Assembly (NCBI GenBank): GCA_023408815.1
Contig: JAEYJO010000075.1
Location: 1 to 64,000, forward strand
From: Bacillota bacterium
GTDB lineage: Bacteria; Bacillota; Clostridia; Lachnospirales; Lachnospiraceae
Reading direction: 5' to 3'
Length of the DNA: 64,000 nucleotides
Position numbers and translations under genes: made by a program. The notes under the pieces are model-generated. The model worked only from the letters and a program-made list of their open reading frames with translations, was not told where the DNA came from and ran no database searches. This document shows positions 15,986 to 24,886 of this stretch, piece by piece. The first letter of the stretch is position 1; each line of letters starts with the position of its first letter.

Positions 15986-16870
15986 TTATTTTCGTATTTC
16001 CGTTCCGGTCAGCTTCTCATAATATTTCGCAATTGCACTGTGGTCACATTGTCCGAGACCGTCCATATGAAGATTTTGAAGAATTTCCATCACCTGGGCC
16101 GTGAGAGGAAGCGGCGCGCCTACTCCATGTCCGGTTTCCAAAGCATTGTTCAAATCTTTTATGTGAAGGTCGATCTTAAATCCCGGATTAAAATTACCAT
16201 CCGTTATCATGGGCACCTTGGCATTCATAACAGTAGAACCGGCAAGTCCGCCCTTGATCGCATCGAAAACCTTTATGGGATCTACACCCGCTCTTGTACT
16301 CAGCATGAGTGCTTCGGATACCGCCGCAATATTAAGTGCTACGATGATCTGATTTGCCAGCTTTGTCGTGTTGCCCGCACCGATATCGCCGCAGTGGATT
16401 GCACTTGCGCCCATAGCCATCAGAATGTCATAGACCTGGTCGAAGACTTCTTTCTCGCCGCCTGCCATTATGGACAACGTTCCATCGACAGCTTTCGGCT
16501 CGCCGCCGGATACGGGTGCATCGATCATTCTAACACCCTTTTCGGCACAGGCTTTACATAATTCCTGTGAAGCCAGCGGTGCAATAGAGCTCATATCCAC
16601 TAAGATCGTACCCTCTTTCGCACCCGCTAAAACACCGTTTTCACCTAAAACCACGCTTTTTACATGAGGAGAATTAGGCAGCATCGTGATGATCAGATTA
16701 CATTGCTCCGCAACGTTTTTCGAGGAATTTGCCGAAGCAGCTCCCGCGCTCACTGCGGCATCTACATTTTCCTGAATTACATCATATACAATAACCTCAT
16801 GTCCTGCTTTCAGCAGATTATTGACCATCGGTTTTCCCATGATCCCAAGTCCAATAAAACCTATACGCAT
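15986..16870 (-). CDS. garR: 2-hydroxy-3-oxopropionate (tartronate semialdehyde) reductase-like, 294 aa
   Basis: This is a beta-hydroxyacid dehydrogenase. It has the N-terminal NAD(P) site GFIGLGIMGKPM, the substrate loop DAPVSGGEPKA (about 122-132), and catalytic Lys in GAGNTTKLANQI (about 170). GarR members reduce tartronate semialdehyde to D-glycerate; close relatives act on 3-hydroxyisobutyrate or similar acids, so the substrate is inferred from the adjacent glycerate kinase. AGGAGG precedes the ATG. It is part of the long operon from 26230 down to 14703. Confidence 0.8.
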   Translation of the reverse strand: MRIGFIGLGIMGKPMVNNLLKAGHEVIVYDVIQENVDAAVSAGAASANSSKNVAEQCNLIITMLPNSPHVKSVVLGENGVLAGAKEGTILVDMSSIAPLASQELCKACAEKGVRMIDAPVSGGEPKAVDGTLSIMAGGEKEVFDQVYDILMAMGASAIHCGDIGAGNTTKLANQIIVALNIAAVSEALMLSTRAGVDPIKVFDAIKGGLAGSTVMNAKVPMITDGNFNPGFKIDLHIKDLNNALETGHGVGAPLPLTAQVMEILQNLHMDGLGQCDHSAIAKYYEKLTGTEIRK

Positions 16871-16894
16871 TTTAACAACCTCCTGTCCTGTTCT

Positions 16895-17824
16895 TTACAT
16901 ATGATACATCTTTTGTACGGCCTCTTTGATTGCCTCTTTTGTCAGTCCGTGATACTCAAGCACTTCCTTGTAATTATGTGCGCTGCATCCGAAGGTGTCC
17001 TGAATTCCTACAAACTCGATGGGCTTGCATTCCTTGCAGAGAACTTCCGCTACCGCGCTTCCCATTCCGCCTTTGACATTGTGTTCTTCCGCAGTGACTA
17101 CCGCCTTACAGCCTTTTACCAGATCGATGACTGCCTGATCATTTATTGGCTTAATGGTAGAAACATTTACTACCTTCACCGATATTTCGCGCTCCAGTTC
17201 TTTTGCGGCTTCCATCGCCAGCCCTACCATATAACCTGTAGCAAATACGACGATATCCGACCCTTCCTTGAGCAATCTGGGCTTTCCTATTTCAAACTTC
17301 TCACCTTCTTCGGTAACATTCGGGTAATCGTTTCTGTTCAGCCGTATATAGAAAGGTCCCTCCGTCTCTACCATCGCTTTTACCGCTTCCACCGTTTCAT
17401 TGGCATCCGCCGGGCAGATCACCGTCATATTGGGTACTGCACGGAAAATAGCCATATCCTCTACACACTGGTGGGTAGCGCCGTCTCCGAAATCGGATAG
17501 GCCCGAAGAGGAACCGCAGATCTTTACATTCAATTCTCCTATGGCGATGGTCTGGCGTATCTGATCAAACGCCCTTCCTCCCGAGAATACCGCGAAGGAA
17601 TTGGTGAAAGGCACCTTTCCGCTCTGTGCCAATCCTGCTGCCACGCTGGTCATATTCGCTTCGGCAATTCCCATCTCAAAATATCTTTCCGGGTATTGTG
17701 CCTCGAACAGCTTTCCCATAGTAGAACCGCCCAGATCGGCATCCAATACAACGATTCTGTCATCGTTTTTTCCAAGCTCCACCAAGGTGCTTCCATATGC
17801 AATTCTTTGATTCGTATAACTCAT
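16895..17824 (-). CDS. Transketolase-type C-terminal subunit, 309 aa
   Basis: This protein carries the pyrimidine-binding and C-terminal domains of transketolase on a separate chain. It has VVLDADLGGST, RYFEMGIAEANM with the cofactor-activating Glu, and the transketolase C domain (about 185-305, DIVVFATGYM onward). It pairs with the next gene as a split ThDP enzyme moving two-carbon units between sugars. Split transketolases are common in carbohydrate operons of Firmicutes and often serve a dedicated pathway. The acceptor and donor here are unknown. A GGAGG site precedes the ATG. Confidence 0.88.
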   Translation of the reverse strand: MSYTNQRIAYGSTLVELGKNDDRIVVLDADLGGSTMGKLFEAQYPERYFEMGIAEANMTSVAAGLAQSGKVPFTNSFAVFSGGRAFDQIRQTIAIGELNVKICGSSSGLSDFGDGATHQCVEDMAIFRAVPNMTVICPADANETVEAVKAMVETEGPFYIRLNRNDYPNVTEEGEKFEIGKPRLLKEGSDIVVFATGYMVGLAMEAAKELEREISVKVVNVSTIKPINDQAVIDLVKGCKAVVTAEEHNVKGGMGSAVAEVLCKECKPIEFVGIQDTFGCSAHNYKEVLEYHGLTKEAIKEAVQKMYHM

Positions 17825-17840
17825 ATCTTCTGCCTCCCGC

Positions 17841-18668
17841 CTATCTGGATAACTCTTCCAGTGCCTGATGATAAGTTTCTTCCGTCAGCATTCCGTTGTG
17901 ATAGCTTACCACATTTTCCGCGAAGCTGACGCCTTTTCCCTTGACCGTGTTTGCAACGATAGCTATGGGCATTCCTTTTACGGTGTCCGCCTCATCCAGT
18001 GCGGTCAGTATTTCTTCCATGTTATGTCCGTCTATCTCGATGACATGCCATCCGAAGCCCATGAGTTTCGCAATGATATCTCCGGAATCCAGACGGTCCT
18101 TTACCTTGCCGTTGGCCTGCAGCCTGTTCCTGTCCACAAGCGCTACCAGATTATCCGCCTTATAAGCAGCGGCTGCCATAGCGGCTTCCCATATCTGTCC
18201 CTCCGCCACTTCACCGTCTCCGACGAGAACATAAGTCTTTCTGTCTATTTTATTCAATTTCTGTCCGAGTGCCATGCCTAAACCTATGGACAGACCTTGT
18301 CCCAAAGAGCCCGTACCCGCTTCGATACCCGGCGTCTTCTGTACGTCAGGATGTCCCTGCAGGTAGGAACCTATTTCTTTCGTATGCTTTAAATCCTCTA
18401 CCGGAAAATATCCCGCTTCCGCCAATGCCGCATATTGCAATATCGCCACATGACCCTTGCTCAGCAGAAAACGGTCCCGGTCCTCCATCCTGGGATTCTT
18501 CGGATCGTGCTTCATTTTATAAAAGTACAATGCGGTTACAAGATCTGCGGCGGAATTCGAGCCCCCGATATGTCCGGCTACTCCCACGCCTATGCTTACC
18601 ACAACATCCTCCCGCAGCTTGCGGGCCTTTTGTTCCAGCTCTTTTATCAGTTCCTTATCATATGCCAT
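17841..18668 (-). CDS. Transketolase-type N-terminal (ThDP-binding) subunit, 275 aa
   Basis: The protein has GHIGGSNSAADLVTALYF, the substrate histidine in DRFLLSKGHVA, GSLGQGLSIGLGMAL and the ThDP-binding motif GDGEVAEGQIWEA (about 150-162). That is the complete N-terminal half of transketolase. The C-terminal subunit starts 16 nt downstream, so the two are certainly co-translated partners. With a dehydrogenase upstream and GarR/GarK downstream, the pair probably serves a pentose- or tetrose-type catabolic route (inference). An AGGAGG site precedes the ATG. Confidence 0.88.
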   Translation of the reverse strand: MAYDKELIKELEQKARKLREDVVVSIGVGVAGHIGGSNSAADLVTALYFYKMKHDPKNPRMEDRDRFLLSKGHVAILQYAALAEAGYFPVEDLKHTKEIGSYLQGHPDVQKTPGIEAGTGSLGQGLSIGLGMALGQKLNKIDRKTYVLVGDGEVAEGQIWEAAMAAAAYKADNLVALVDRNRLQANGKVKDRLDSGDIIAKLMGFGWHVIEIDGHNMEEILTALDEADTVKGMPIAIVANTVKGKGVSFAENVVSYHNGMLTEETYHQALEELSR

Positions 18669-18689
18669 TTTTTCATCCTCCTGCTTTCA

Positions 18690-19712
18690 TTAGCCAACCA
18701 CGACGACCTTTATCAGATTCCCCGGCGCATGGGCGAGCTGCTCAAAATAACCGGGCGCCTCCTCCAGCGAAATCTCTGCGCTGATCAGCGGAGCTACGTT
18801 GATCTTGTCTCCGTTCAAAAGCTCTACCACCGTCTTAAACTCTTCATATCCGTAAAGGAAGGAGCCGTGAACCACCAGCTCTCTCGTCACGATTTCCTGC
18901 ATGTTGATTTCGATCATCGGCTTGTTGTTGCCAATCCAGATGGCCGTTCCTGCGAACTTAAGTGCAGACATAGCCTGCTGCACGGTAGCTGCCGCACCTA
19001 CTGCCTCGATGGCAACATCTACTCCCAGACCATCCGTCTCCTCCAATATCCTTGCCTTAAAATCTTCTTCTCCGGGATTGATCGTAATGTCCGCACCCAT
19101 TTCCCTGGCGATCCGGAGACGGCTGTCGCTTAGGTCGGAAACAATTATTTTAGCCGCCTGTTTCATCTTCACGCAGGCCAGCGCCAACAGACCGATGGTA
19201 CCCGTTCCCACCAAAAGGACCGTCTTACCTTTCAGCTCCTTCGCATGGGCAACACCCCTGTAAGCCACCGCCAGAGGCTCAACCAGCGAACCGATGCCAT
19301 AGGGTATCTCATCGTTGATCGGAAAACAACACTTTTCCGGGACGCAAATATATTCCGCAAATGCGCCGTCCACATCCAGTACACCGAATGCCCGCTTGTC
19401 AAGGCACAGGTGAACGTCCCCCTTCTTGCACATCTCGCATTTTCCGCAGAAGTCCACGGGATAGACCGCCACACGTTCTCCCCGCCTTCGTTCCTTCACG
19501 TTTTCTCCGGTTTCCACGATTTCTCCGGCAAATTCATGGCCCATGATCATGGGAGGAAGCCGTCTTCCCGTAATACCCAGATAGCCATGCACATCGCTCC
19601 CGCATATGCCGCAGGCCTTTACGCAGAGCTTTAGCTCATTCGCCTTCGGCATAACCTCCGGCACTTCTTCATAAGTCAGGACATTTGGTTCTTTGTAAAC
19701 AATCGCTTTCAT
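18690..19712 (-). CDS. Zinc-dependent MDR-family sugar/polyol dehydrogenase, 340 aa
   Basis: The medium-chain dehydrogenase fold is clear: catalytic-zinc region CGICGSDVHGY and GHEFAGEIV, four-cysteine structural zinc site CGKCEMCKKGDVHLC, and the Rossmann motif VLLVGTGTIGLLA (about 163-175). Relatives include sorbitol, L-threonine and butanediol dehydrogenases. Here it lies in a glycoside operon between GH2 and a transketolase, so a sugar or polyol substrate is likely. The start at 19712 has an AAGAAGG site; in-frame codons up to 19814 overlap the upstream gene and have none. Confidence 0.82.
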   Translation of the reverse strand: MKAIVYKEPNVLTYEEVPEVMPKANELKLCVKACGICGSDVHGYLGITGRRLPPMIMGHEFAGEIVETGENVKERRRGERVAVYPVDFCGKCEMCKKGDVHLCLDKRAFGVLDVDGAFAEYICVPEKCCFPINDEIPYGIGSLVEPLAVAYRGVAHAKELKGKTVLLVGTGTIGLLALACVKMKQAAKIIVSDLSDSRLRIAREMGADITINPGEEDFKARILEETDGLGVDVAIEAVGAAATVQQAMSALKFAGTAIWIGNNKPMIEINMQEIVTRELVVHGSFLYGYEEFKTVVELLNGDKINVAPLISAEISLEEAPGYFEQLAHAPGNLIKVVVVG

Positions 19713-19752
19713 ACTTTCGCCTTCTTCCGATTTCCGCATCCTGCCGGATGCC

Positions 19753-21510
19753 TCATTTCCTTCCTTGATTAATTGCCCGAATCTTCTCTGGAGGAAGCTT
19801 CGGTTCTCTGTCATAAGTTAAAAGACCATTGATTTCCTGTTCCACATCGCATAGCTGTGTATAAACAAAGCCCTGGACGAGAGGAGAATCGAGCAGACTC
19901 TCCACCACCTCCCTGTATTTTTCTTCGAATTCTCCATCGCTGTCCGCACTGGCATAGCCCCATCCGCTGTCTGCGTTTTTCTGGTATGCGATACCTCCGA
20001 ATTCGGAGACAATAACCGGCTGTCCTTCATAATGATGACCTCTTGCAAACAATGTCCGGTTAGCGGGCATGTCCTTTAAGATGCGTTCCATAGAAGCATA
20101 CCTCCCCCGCAGAGCCTCTCCCCCGCATTCATAATCGTGGATGGTCAAAAGATCCGAATACGTGTGATTCCAGCCGTCGTTGGATATTACCGGCCTGGTG
20201 GTATCCAACGACTTGGTCAGATAATACATACACGATGCATGAGCCTGTTCCTCTTCCCTGCACATGATACTGTCCACCCCCCACGACTCGTTTAATGGCA
20301 CCCAGGCGACAATACACGGATGGTTATAATCCCTCGTTACCGCCTCTATCCATTCCGGTATTACATACTCCACATATTTTTCGGAATAAATATAGGCATT
20401 GGCGAATTCCGCCCATACAAGAAAACCCAGTTTATCCGCCCAGTAATAGTAACGTTCCTCCTCGATTTTCTGATGCTTGCGCGCTCCGTTAAAGCCCATC
20501 GCCTTGCATAGAGTGATGTCCTTGATCAGCGCCTCGTCATCGGGTGCCGTCATAAGAGAATCCCTCCAATAACCCTGATCCAGCAGCATTTTCTGGTAAC
20601 AGGGCCTGTTGTTCAGAAGAAATCTTCCGTTCTCCATGCTTACCTTCCGCATGGCGAAATAAGAGCCGACCTCATCCTTCAGGACAGTTCCTGTCCTCAG
20701 CAAGAACTTGACATCAAACAAAACCGGATTATCCGGGGTCCACTCATAGCATTTGTGCTCCCACTCCTTGTTTATGTTTTGATCCAGCTTAAATTCCCGG
20801 ACCGTCTTTCCTTTGAAGATGCTGACCGTATCACGGACCATTCTTTTTCCGCCATAAGTTATCTCTACGGCAAGCTCCGCTTCCGCTCTTTTGTTAAGCA
20901 GGATCTCCATTCGAATCATCTTGCGGTCCACATCCGGCGTCATTCGTATTCTTTCTATATATATATCGTTCACCGGCTCCAGCCATACGGTCTGCCAAAT
21001 ACCGGTAGTACGTGTATAAAAAATATTTTCCGAGGTTTCCTTCCAAAATTGCTTTCCTCTCGGCAGCTCCAGATTCTCCGAATCATCCTCTACCCTCAGC
21101 GTAAGGACATTTTTCCCCTCTTTTAAATACGGGGTGATTTCGAAAGTAAAAGAGACATGACCCCCTCTGTGGATTCCGGCATAAATACCGTTGACCCACA
21201 GCTCGGCCTGGTAATCCACCGCCTGAAAATGAAGTAAATATCTCTTATCCGGCGCAAGCTCTTTACTGTCGATTTCCTTTTTGTACCAAACGATATCGTG
21301 GAAATCCGTAATATGGATTCCGGACCTTTTAGACTGATAGGCGAAAGGAACCTGTATCTTCTTCGAGTAGGAATGGTGCAAAAACCATTCTTCGTTTTTT
21401 CCCTTATCCTCATCATCGAACTCAAATTCCCATTCACCGTTCAAGTTCACCCATGCCTCCCTGACCATCTGGGGTCTTGGATACTCCGGCTTTGGTATAC
21501 CCACATTCAT
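19753..21510 (-). CDS. GH2-family glycoside hydrolase, 585 aa
   Basis: Domain order is the GH2 sugar-binding jelly roll (about 15-180), an immunoglobulin-like domain (about 185-285) and a TIM barrel (about 290-580). The acid/base is E408 in PLNESWG and the nucleophile E503 in VSEFGG. It has no signal peptide, so it acts on an imported oligosaccharide. GH2 members include beta-galactosidases, beta-mannosidases, beta-glucuronidases and arabinosidases; the neighbouring GH51 suggests a plant side chain. The start at 21510 has a GGAAGGGAG site, and it follows GH51 by about 20 nt. Confidence 0.88.
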   Translation of the reverse strand: MNVGIPKPEYPRPQMVREAWVNLNGEWEFEFDDEDKGKNEEWFLHHSYSKKIQVPFAYQSKRSGIHITDFHDIVWYKKEIDSKELAPDKRYLLHFQAVDYQAELWVNGIYAGIHRGGHVSFTFEITPYLKEGKNVLTLRVEDDSENLELPRGKQFWKETSENIFYTRTTGIWQTVWLEPVNDIYIERIRMTPDVDRKMIRMEILLNKRAEAELAVEITYGGKRMVRDTVSIFKGKTVREFKLDQNINKEWEHKCYEWTPDNPVLFDVKFLLRTGTVLKDEVGSYFAMRKVSMENGRFLLNNRPCYQKMLLDQGYWRDSLMTAPDDEALIKDITLCKAMGFNGARKHQKIEEERYYYWADKLGFLVWAEFANAYIYSEKYVEYVIPEWIEAVTRDYNHPCIVAWVPLNESWGVDSIMCREEEQAHASCMYYLTKSLDTTRPVISNDGWNHTYSDLLTIHDYECGGEALRGRYASMERILKDMPANRTLFARGHHYEGQPVIVSEFGGIAYQKNADSGWGYASADSDGEFEEKYREVVESLLDSPLVQGFVYTQLCDVEQEINGLLTYDREPKLPPEKIRAINQGRK

Positions 21511-21530
21511 CGGATATTCTCCCTTCCGTT

Positions 21531-23042
21531 TTATTTTGCTGTGTGAAAACGATACATGTTCCAGGAAGCCTTCGATACCACCGTGCACATATAACCGTCT
21601 TCCAGTATTTTCTCCTGTTTGTGCACGGGAACTACCTGTTCCGGGCGGTCGGCCGTATTAGCCGCCTTAAAATCATAGCCTTCCAAAGCCACATTGCCGA
21701 TACAGTTGTCTGCTCCGATGCCGCGCAGATCACAGCACACTTCCAAATCCTCCTCCATACTCCGGTTCATGACAAACAATGTCACCGTCTCCTGCTCTTT
21801 GTTATAAACAGCCACAGAGTCCAGCATAGGAACATCCGTATACTGCCTGCAGTCGAATTTCGGGCACTCCAGACTTACCCGAAGCGCTTCTCCCCGTCCG
21901 TAAACGGAGGTGTAATAAAACGGATAGTAAATGGTCTGCTTCCATGCCTTCCCGCCTGTTTCCGTCATGATCGGAGCGATGACATTCACAAGCTGTGCCA
22001 GACATGCCATCTTTACGCGGTCTGAATTCTTAAGCAATGTGATCAGCAGATCCCCGACTAAAAGGGCATCCTCGAAATTGTAAATATCCTCCAGCCTGGG
22101 CGGGGCCTGAAGCCAGTGCTCGATCTGCTTGTCGCTTTCCTTCGTGTGATACCATACGTTCCATTCGTCGAAAGAAAGATTTATCTTTTTTCTGGAACGC
22201 TTCTTCGCCTTCACATAATCACAAATAGCTACCACCGACTTGATGAAGTCATCCATCAGAATGCCTCCTGCTAAATAGGACTCGGTATCTTTGTCGAAAT
22301 TGCCCCAGTAGTTGTGCAATGAGATGTAATCCACCTCATCATAAGCTTCCGTCAGCACCGTAGCTTCCCAATCGGCGAAGGTAGGCATCACCATTTTCGA
22401 ACTTCCGCAGGCTACCAGTTCGATGTCCGGGTCCACCCAACGCATCATTTTTGCCGTCTCGTTCGCCAGACGTCCGTATTCATATGCCGTTTTATGTCCC
22501 ATCTGCCACGGGCCGTCCATTTCATTTCCCAAACACCATGTTTTTATCTTATATGGATCTTTTCTCCCATGCTCTATTCTTAAATCACTGTAATAGCTTC
22601 CTCCCTTGTGGTTGCAATACTCCACCAGGTTTCTGGCCGCATCCGCCCCACGGGTACCCAGGTTGACGGCAAGCATCATCTGAGAATCTGCTTCTTTCAG
22701 CCAGTCGTCGAATTCCTGCATTCCCACTTCATTTGTTTCCGTAGTAAACCATGCGAGATCCAGTCTTTTCGGCCGATTCTCCTTCGGACCCACACTATCT
22801 TCCCAGTTGAAGCCTGAGACAAAATTACCGCCCGGGTAGCGTATGATAGGAACCTTAAGTTCCTTCACGAGCTGTATCACGTCCTTGCGAAATCCTCTTT
22901 CGTCTGCTGCCGGATGGCCGGGCTCATAAATACCGTTATAAACCGCTCTTCCCAGATGCTCGATGAAAGAACCGTAAATACGGTCGTCGATATCTGATAT
23001 TTTATTCATTCTGTCTATACTCATATTTGCTTTTTTCATCAT
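21531..23042 (-). CDS. abfA: GH51 alpha-L-arabinofuranosidase, 503 aa
   Basis: This is a cytoplasmic GH51 enzyme releasing terminal L-arabinofuranose. The N terminus has GSFIEHLGRAVYNGIYEPGH and IRYPGGNFVSGFNWED. The acid/base is E174 (WCLGNEMDGP) and the nucleophile E293 (SFDEWNVWY). The TIM barrel is followed by the usual beta-sandwich (about 370-500). Length is typical. TAGGAGAAAACA precedes the ATG. It directly follows the importer permeases and precedes GH2, so imported arabinosides are its substrates. No arabinose isomerase or ribulokinase lies in this operon. Confidence 0.92.
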   Translation of the reverse strand: MMKKANMSIDRMNKISDIDDRIYGSFIEHLGRAVYNGIYEPGHPAADERGFRKDVIQLVKELKVPIIRYPGGNFVSGFNWEDSVGPKENRPKRLDLAWFTTETNEVGMQEFDDWLKEADSQMMLAVNLGTRGADAARNLVEYCNHKGGSYYSDLRIEHGRKDPYKIKTWCLGNEMDGPWQMGHKTAYEYGRLANETAKMMRWVDPDIELVACGSSKMVMPTFADWEATVLTEAYDEVDYISLHNYWGNFDKDTESYLAGGILMDDFIKSVVAICDYVKAKKRSRKKINLSFDEWNVWYHTKESDKQIEHWLQAPPRLEDIYNFEDALLVGDLLITLLKNSDRVKMACLAQLVNVIAPIMTETGGKAWKQTIYYPFYYTSVYGRGEALRVSLECPKFDCRQYTDVPMLDSVAVYNKEQETVTLFVMNRSMEEDLEVCCDLRGIGADNCIGNVALEGYDFKAANTADRPEQVVPVHKQEKILEDGYMCTVVSKASWNMYRFHTAK

Positions 23043-23051
23043 TGTTTTCTC

Positions 23052-23885
23052 CTATCCTTTTATCCCTGTCATCGCAATTCCCTGAATAATCTGTTTCTGG
23101 AAAATTAAGAATACAATAATTGCGGGTACGGATGCTATCACACATGCGGTCATCGGCAGAGTGAACTCGGATAAATTGGCCCCCTGGAACTGTGGAATAC
23201 CTACCGGTAAGGTCATCATCTTCTCAGAGGTGATGGACAAGAACGGCCAGAGGAAGTTATTCCATGAATTGGTGAAGGTAAAAATTCCTACCGCAGCCAT
23301 AGAGGACTTGGATACGGGAAGACAGATGTCCCACCATCTTCTGAATTGGTTTGCCCCGTCCAGAACGGCTGCCTCGATCAGATCGTTGGGAATGGCGTCG
23401 TAGCACCGTTTCATGATCAGCACACCTATCGGTGCCGCAAGGCTCGGACACATAAGTCCAATATAGGTATTCTGCAGGTTCAATCCTGCCATTTCCTGAT
23501 ACAGCGGAATAATAATGGATTCGATCGGCACCATCATACCTGCCGTGATCAGAATGAATACAAAGTTCTGCCCCTTAAATTTCAATTTTGATATGGCGTA
23601 AGCTGCCAGCGAAGTCAATATCAGAGTGCCTATGGTAACAAGCACCGCTACCAGTGCACTATTCCATATCCAGCGGAGAATCGGGGCTTTCTGCGCAACT
23701 ATCGCATAGTTTTCGAGGGTAAAAGCTCCCGAAAATACCTTTGACAAAATACTGACTGGTGTTCCGTATGATTTCAACGAAGATACTATCATCCAGACTA
23801 CCGGGAAAAGCCATATCAGTGCCACGGTATATGCCAGAATATAGAGGACGACTCTGCCGGGCGTTATGTTTTTTTTCGATTTCAT
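23052..23885 (-). CDS. Sugar ABC importer permease, MalG-type, 277 aa
   Basis: Six membrane segments are visible. The EAA loop reads DLIEAAVLDGANQFRRWWDI (about 168-187), where the ATPase docks. The N terminus YILAYTVALIWLFPVVWMI is typical of MalG/LacG-type CUT1 permeases. With the preceding permease and binding protein it forms an importer. The cognate ATPase is not in the window and is presumably a shared MsmX-type subunit (family knowledge). GGGGGAAG precedes the ATG. Confidence 0.9.
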   Translation of the reverse strand: MKSKKNITPGRVVLYILAYTVALIWLFPVVWMIVSSLKSYGTPVSILSKVFSGAFTLENYAIVAQKAPILRWIWNSALVAVLVTIGTLILTSLAAYAISKLKFKGQNFVFILITAGMMVPIESIIIPLYQEMAGLNLQNTYIGLMCPSLAAPIGVLIMKRCYDAIPNDLIEAAVLDGANQFRRWWDICLPVSKSSMAAVGIFTFTNSWNNFLWPFLSITSEKMMTLPVGIPQFQGANLSEFTLPMTACVIASVPAIIVFLIFQKQIIQGIAMTGIKG

Positions 23886-23897
23886 TTTGCTTCCCCC

Positions 23898-24770
23898 TTA
23901 TTTGTCCTTTCTGCCTAAAACCTTGTTCTGTAACATCGTGATGGCAAATACTACGACGAAGAATGCAAACGACATCGCAGCGGCGCTTCCCATCCTGCGG
24001 TTCGTGAAGCCGGTTTCATAAATATAGTGTACGATAGTTCTTGTGTGTGTTCCCGGACCGCCTCCTGCCATCAGGTAGGTCTGTCCGAACAATTTGAAGG
24101 ATGCGATCGTCTGGAGCATGATCACCAGCGCGATGGTATCTTTTAACATGGGAATCGTGATCATGAACAAAATCTGCTTCGCACTTGCCCCGTCAATTCT
24201 GGACGCCTCATAAATATCGGTAGGAATATCCTGCAATCCTGCCAGAAACAGTATCATGTTGAATCCCACGGTCCACCACACCGTAGTGATCAGAACAGCT
24301 ATCCATACGAGCCATTTCGTATTCAGCCAGTACATCTCTCCGATTCCCAGCGCTCCGGTGAGCTGTGTCATCAATCCGGTGTAGGGCTGGAAAATGAAAA
24401 CCCAAAGCCCGGTCACTACCGACATGGAGAGCACATAGGGAGAGAAAAAGCATGCTCTTATAAATGTGGTTCCTTTTAATTTGGAATTAATAAACATCGC
24501 AAAAATAAATCCTACCAATACGATGGCCGGCGTGGATATCAAAACGAAAAACAACGTGTTAAACAGCGCCTGCCAGAATCCCTTATCGCCAAACATTTTT
24601 ATATAGTTCTCTATGCCGATGAAGTTCGTCTTGCCTCCTAAGGTTGCATCATACAAACTCAGATTCATACCTTTCAGTATCGGATAAAGCAAGAACCCCA
24701 AAAAGAAAAATAAAAACGGCAGAACAAAACACCATGCGATCAGATTCTCTTTTTTTTCTGAAGTGTTCAT
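23898..24770 (-). CDS. Sugar ABC importer permease, MalF/LacF-type, 290 aa
   Basis: A CUT1 permease with six membrane segments starting WCFVLPFLFFFLGFLLYPIL. The EAA loop reads IYEASRIDGASAKQILFMIT, and the end carries the typical YIYETGFTNRRMGSAAAM motif. It partners the MalG-type protein 12 nt downstream. The start at 24770 follows AGGAGGCATTGT; the frame is open to 24791 without a site. Its substrate is probably an arabinose-containing oligosaccharide, judged from the enzymes of the operon. Confidence 0.9.
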   Translation of the reverse strand: MNTSEKKENLIAWCFVLPFLFFFLGFLLYPILKGMNLSLYDATLGGKTNFIGIENYIKMFGDKGFWQALFNTLFFVLISTPAIVLVGFIFAMFINSKLKGTTFIRACFFSPYVLSMSVVTGLWVFIFQPYTGLMTQLTGALGIGEMYWLNTKWLVWIAVLITTVWWTVGFNMILFLAGLQDIPTDIYEASRIDGASAKQILFMITIPMLKDTIALVIMLQTIASFKLFGQTYLMAGGGPGTHTRTIVHYIYETGFTNRRMGSAAAMSFAFFVVVFAITMLQNKVLGRKDK

Positions 24771-24886
24771 ACAATGCCTCCTACTTAACAAAACTTAACT
24801 TTGCCTTTTTATTAAGCTGCTGCGGTAATTTCTCACCACAGCAGCTTTTCTAAACATTCACCTATTATTTTTACTGTGCTCTGGTT

